Shown here in pieces: positions 62,774 through 64,000 of a stretch of DNA of 64,000 nt (position 1 is the first letter of the stretch; each line of letters begins with the position of its first letter). The notes beneath the pieces are model-generated. The model saw only the letters and a list, made by a program, of their open reading frames with translations, was not told the origin of the DNA and did not search any database. Source of the stretch: Thermocoleostomius sinensis A174. Its GTDB lineage: Bacteria; Cyanobacteriota; Cyanobacteriia; Elainellales; Elainellaceae. The stretch is from NCBI RefSeq assembly GCF_026802175.1, contig NZ_CP113797.1, positions 124,001 to 188,000 of the forward strand, written 5' to 3'. Position numbers and translations under genes: made by a program.

Positions 62774-64000
62774 ATGGACGCTCAAGAATCGCCCCGACTC
62801 GTTACTGCTCCGGCAACTGCCCGCCAAACCCGTCAGCAGTTTGTGAATCCAGAAGACTACCTTTCCTATGAACTGGGCAAAGCAGTGCGGGAACTGCCAC
62901 CGCTCTATACTCGGCTGTTGGCAGGCACCTTAAGTGCGATCGTGTTTGGAGCCATTGCTTGGGCCCATTTCAGCAAGGTCGATGAAGTGGCGGTAACGCA
63001 GGGCGAGTTAATTCCGTCTTCCCAAGTTCGACCCGTGCGGGCCCTTGAGGGCGGCGTGATTAGCGAAATTCGTGTTCAAGAAGGCGATCAGGTGGCGCAG
63101 GGCGATGTGTTGATGGTGCAAGACCCAGCCCTTTCGCAAGCAGAAGTCGATCGGCTGTCGCAATCGGTAGACCTGATTCGCCAAGATATCAATCGTTTAG
63201 TGGCGGAACAAACCGGGCAAACGTTCACAGGCAATGCTCTACAAGACAATTTATTAGACGCGCGATTGCGAGAATTTGATACCCGTCGATCGGCGGCGGA
63301 AGCCGAAGCTGCCCGTTATTTAGCCGCCATTGGCGAAGCCGAGGCACGGTTGGTCCGACTGCAAGAGAACCTTCGCAACGCCAATACTACCCTAGCGAAT
63401 GCCCAAGAGCGAGAAGCCAGAATGCGATCGTTGGTTGACACGGAAGGAGCCGTGCCTCGCTTTGACTACCTCGAAGCCAAAGATCGATTAACACAGGCGC
63501 AAGATCAGGTCAGTTCGCTGGAACAGGAAATTGCTGCACAGCGACAAGCCATTCGGCAAGCAGAACAGGCCCACCAAACAGCGCAGCAAACAGTCAACCG
63601 AGTGAGGGCGGAACGCGAGAGCGAAATTTTGTCGCAACTAAAGCAACGCCAAGAAGAACTAACCAGTCTAGAAGGGCAGTTGGCTCAGGCCAAAATCAAA
63701 TCAGACGGGGATACAATTACCGCGCCTATTTCTGGACGAATTTACAATATCCAAGCCACCTTAGCCGAACGCACGATCGAACCCGGCGAAGAACTGCTCT
63801 CTATCTTGCCTGCTGATCAGGACTTGGTATTAGAGGTGAAAGTGCTCAACCGCGACATTGGCTTCATCGAAGTTGGGATGCCTGCCAAAATTAAACTGGC
63901 GACCTTTCCGTTTCAAGAATTTGGCACGATCGACGGTGAAGTCATGCACGTTAGCCCCAATGCCACTGTAGACAAAGATCTGGGGCTGGTGTTTACAGCC
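62774..64000 (+). CDS. HlyD-family type I secretion adaptor (3' end beyond window)
   Basis: 409 codons are visible from the ATG at 62774 (an adjacent ATG at 62771 is also possible); the stop lies beyond the window. A cytoplasmic tail is followed by one membrane helix (about 50-70, LLAGTLSAIVFGAIAWA), a lipoyl half motif (VRALEGGVISEIRVQEGDQV), a long coiled coil (Gln/Glu/Ala-rich), the second lipoyl half (ITAPISGRIYNIQATLAERT, then IEPGEELLSILP) and the beta-barrel ATFPFQEFGTIDGEV. It would bridge an ABC transporter and TolC in a type I secretion system, separate from the HlyD at 3579-5123. The partner ABC gene may lie just outside the window. Confidence 0.92.
   Translation, partial: MDAQESPRLVTAPATARQTRQQFVNPEDYLSYELGKAVRELPPLYTRLLAGTLSAIVFGAIAWAHFSKVDEVAVTQGELIPSSQVRPVRALEGGVISEIRVQEGDQVAQGDVLMVQDPALSQAEVDRLSQSVDLIRQDINRLVAEQTGQTFTGNALQDNLLDARLREFDTRRSAAEAEAARYLAAIGEAEARLVRLQENLRNANTTLANAQEREARMRSLVDTEGAVPRFDYLEAKDRLTQAQDQVSSLEQEIAAQRQAIRQAEQAHQTAQQTVNRVRAERESEILSQLKQRQEELTSLEGQLAQAKIKSDGDTITAPISGRIYNIQATLAERTIEPGEELLSILPADQDLVLEVKVLNRDIGFIEVGMPAKIKLATFPFQEFGTIDGEVMHVSPNATVDKDLGLVFTA

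Overview
The window is chromosomal DNA of a cyanobacterium. The evidence is the divergent psbN/psbH pair of photosystem II, a GUN4-domain protein, tandem ClpR/ClpP subunits, several cyanobacteria-type hypothetical proteins, and the abundance of the HIP1 octamer GCGATCGC and its CGATCG core. Heptamer repeats and MITE-like elements fit a filamentous, large-genome lineage (Leptolyngbya/Oscillatoriales-like). That lineage call is inference. No rRNA, tRNA, CRISPR array or complete IS element was seen.

Region 1 (1-8.8 kb, all minus strand) is the most unusual part. It is a peptide-export island, transcribed from 8.8 kb towards 1: a peptidase-containing ABC transporter with a cNMP-like N-terminus and a C39 domain (HetC-like architecture), an HlyD adaptor, a HetP-family protein, four small proteins with a shared N-terminal leader of the type (I/L)xDLxxLE ending in Gly-Gly or a variant, a parvulin-like PpiC protein and a small Ser/Asn-rich ORF. 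The same leader-like motif also sits near the C-terminus of the HetP-like protein, followed by a 20-residue tail, and a second GG-leader-like motif lies in the N-terminal tail of the HlyD protein. Three copies of the palindrome TGCCAANTTGGCA lie in the island's gaps.

Region 2 (9.6-31 kb) holds a Cache-domain histidine kinase, an AraC regulator followed by azlC without azlD, a DUF362 protein, a PsiE-like protein, QueG, a VWA protein, a clpR-clpR-clpP triplet with two catalytically dead members, a J-domain protein, a kinase-like membrane protein, an ArsB/NhaD-type permease, a histidine kinase with a periplasmic solute-binding sensor, and B12-dependent methionine synthase.

Region 3 (31-50 kb) holds a divergent two-component system whose kinase C-terminus is supplied by a MITE, a BioD/DRTGG protein, a three-gene cell-surface sugar operon (glycosyltransferase, SDR epimerase, DegT aminotransferase), a YhiN-type flavoprotein, a GUN4 protein, a NarL-type regulator, icd with a second isocitrate/isopropylmalate-dehydrogenase-like gene, a large protein with a C-terminal HTH, and infC, which probably starts at AUU.

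Region 4 (50.8-64 kb) holds a methyltransferase, a repeat-rich 1.4 kb gap, psbN/psbH, tatA, pth, a DUF4912 protein with a long Met-Ser-Gly-Val-Gly repeat, trpD, a retropepsin-like lipoprotein, surE, an SRPBCC protein, two related small membrane proteins, acylphosphatase, and the start of a second HlyD-family adaptor cut by the window edge.
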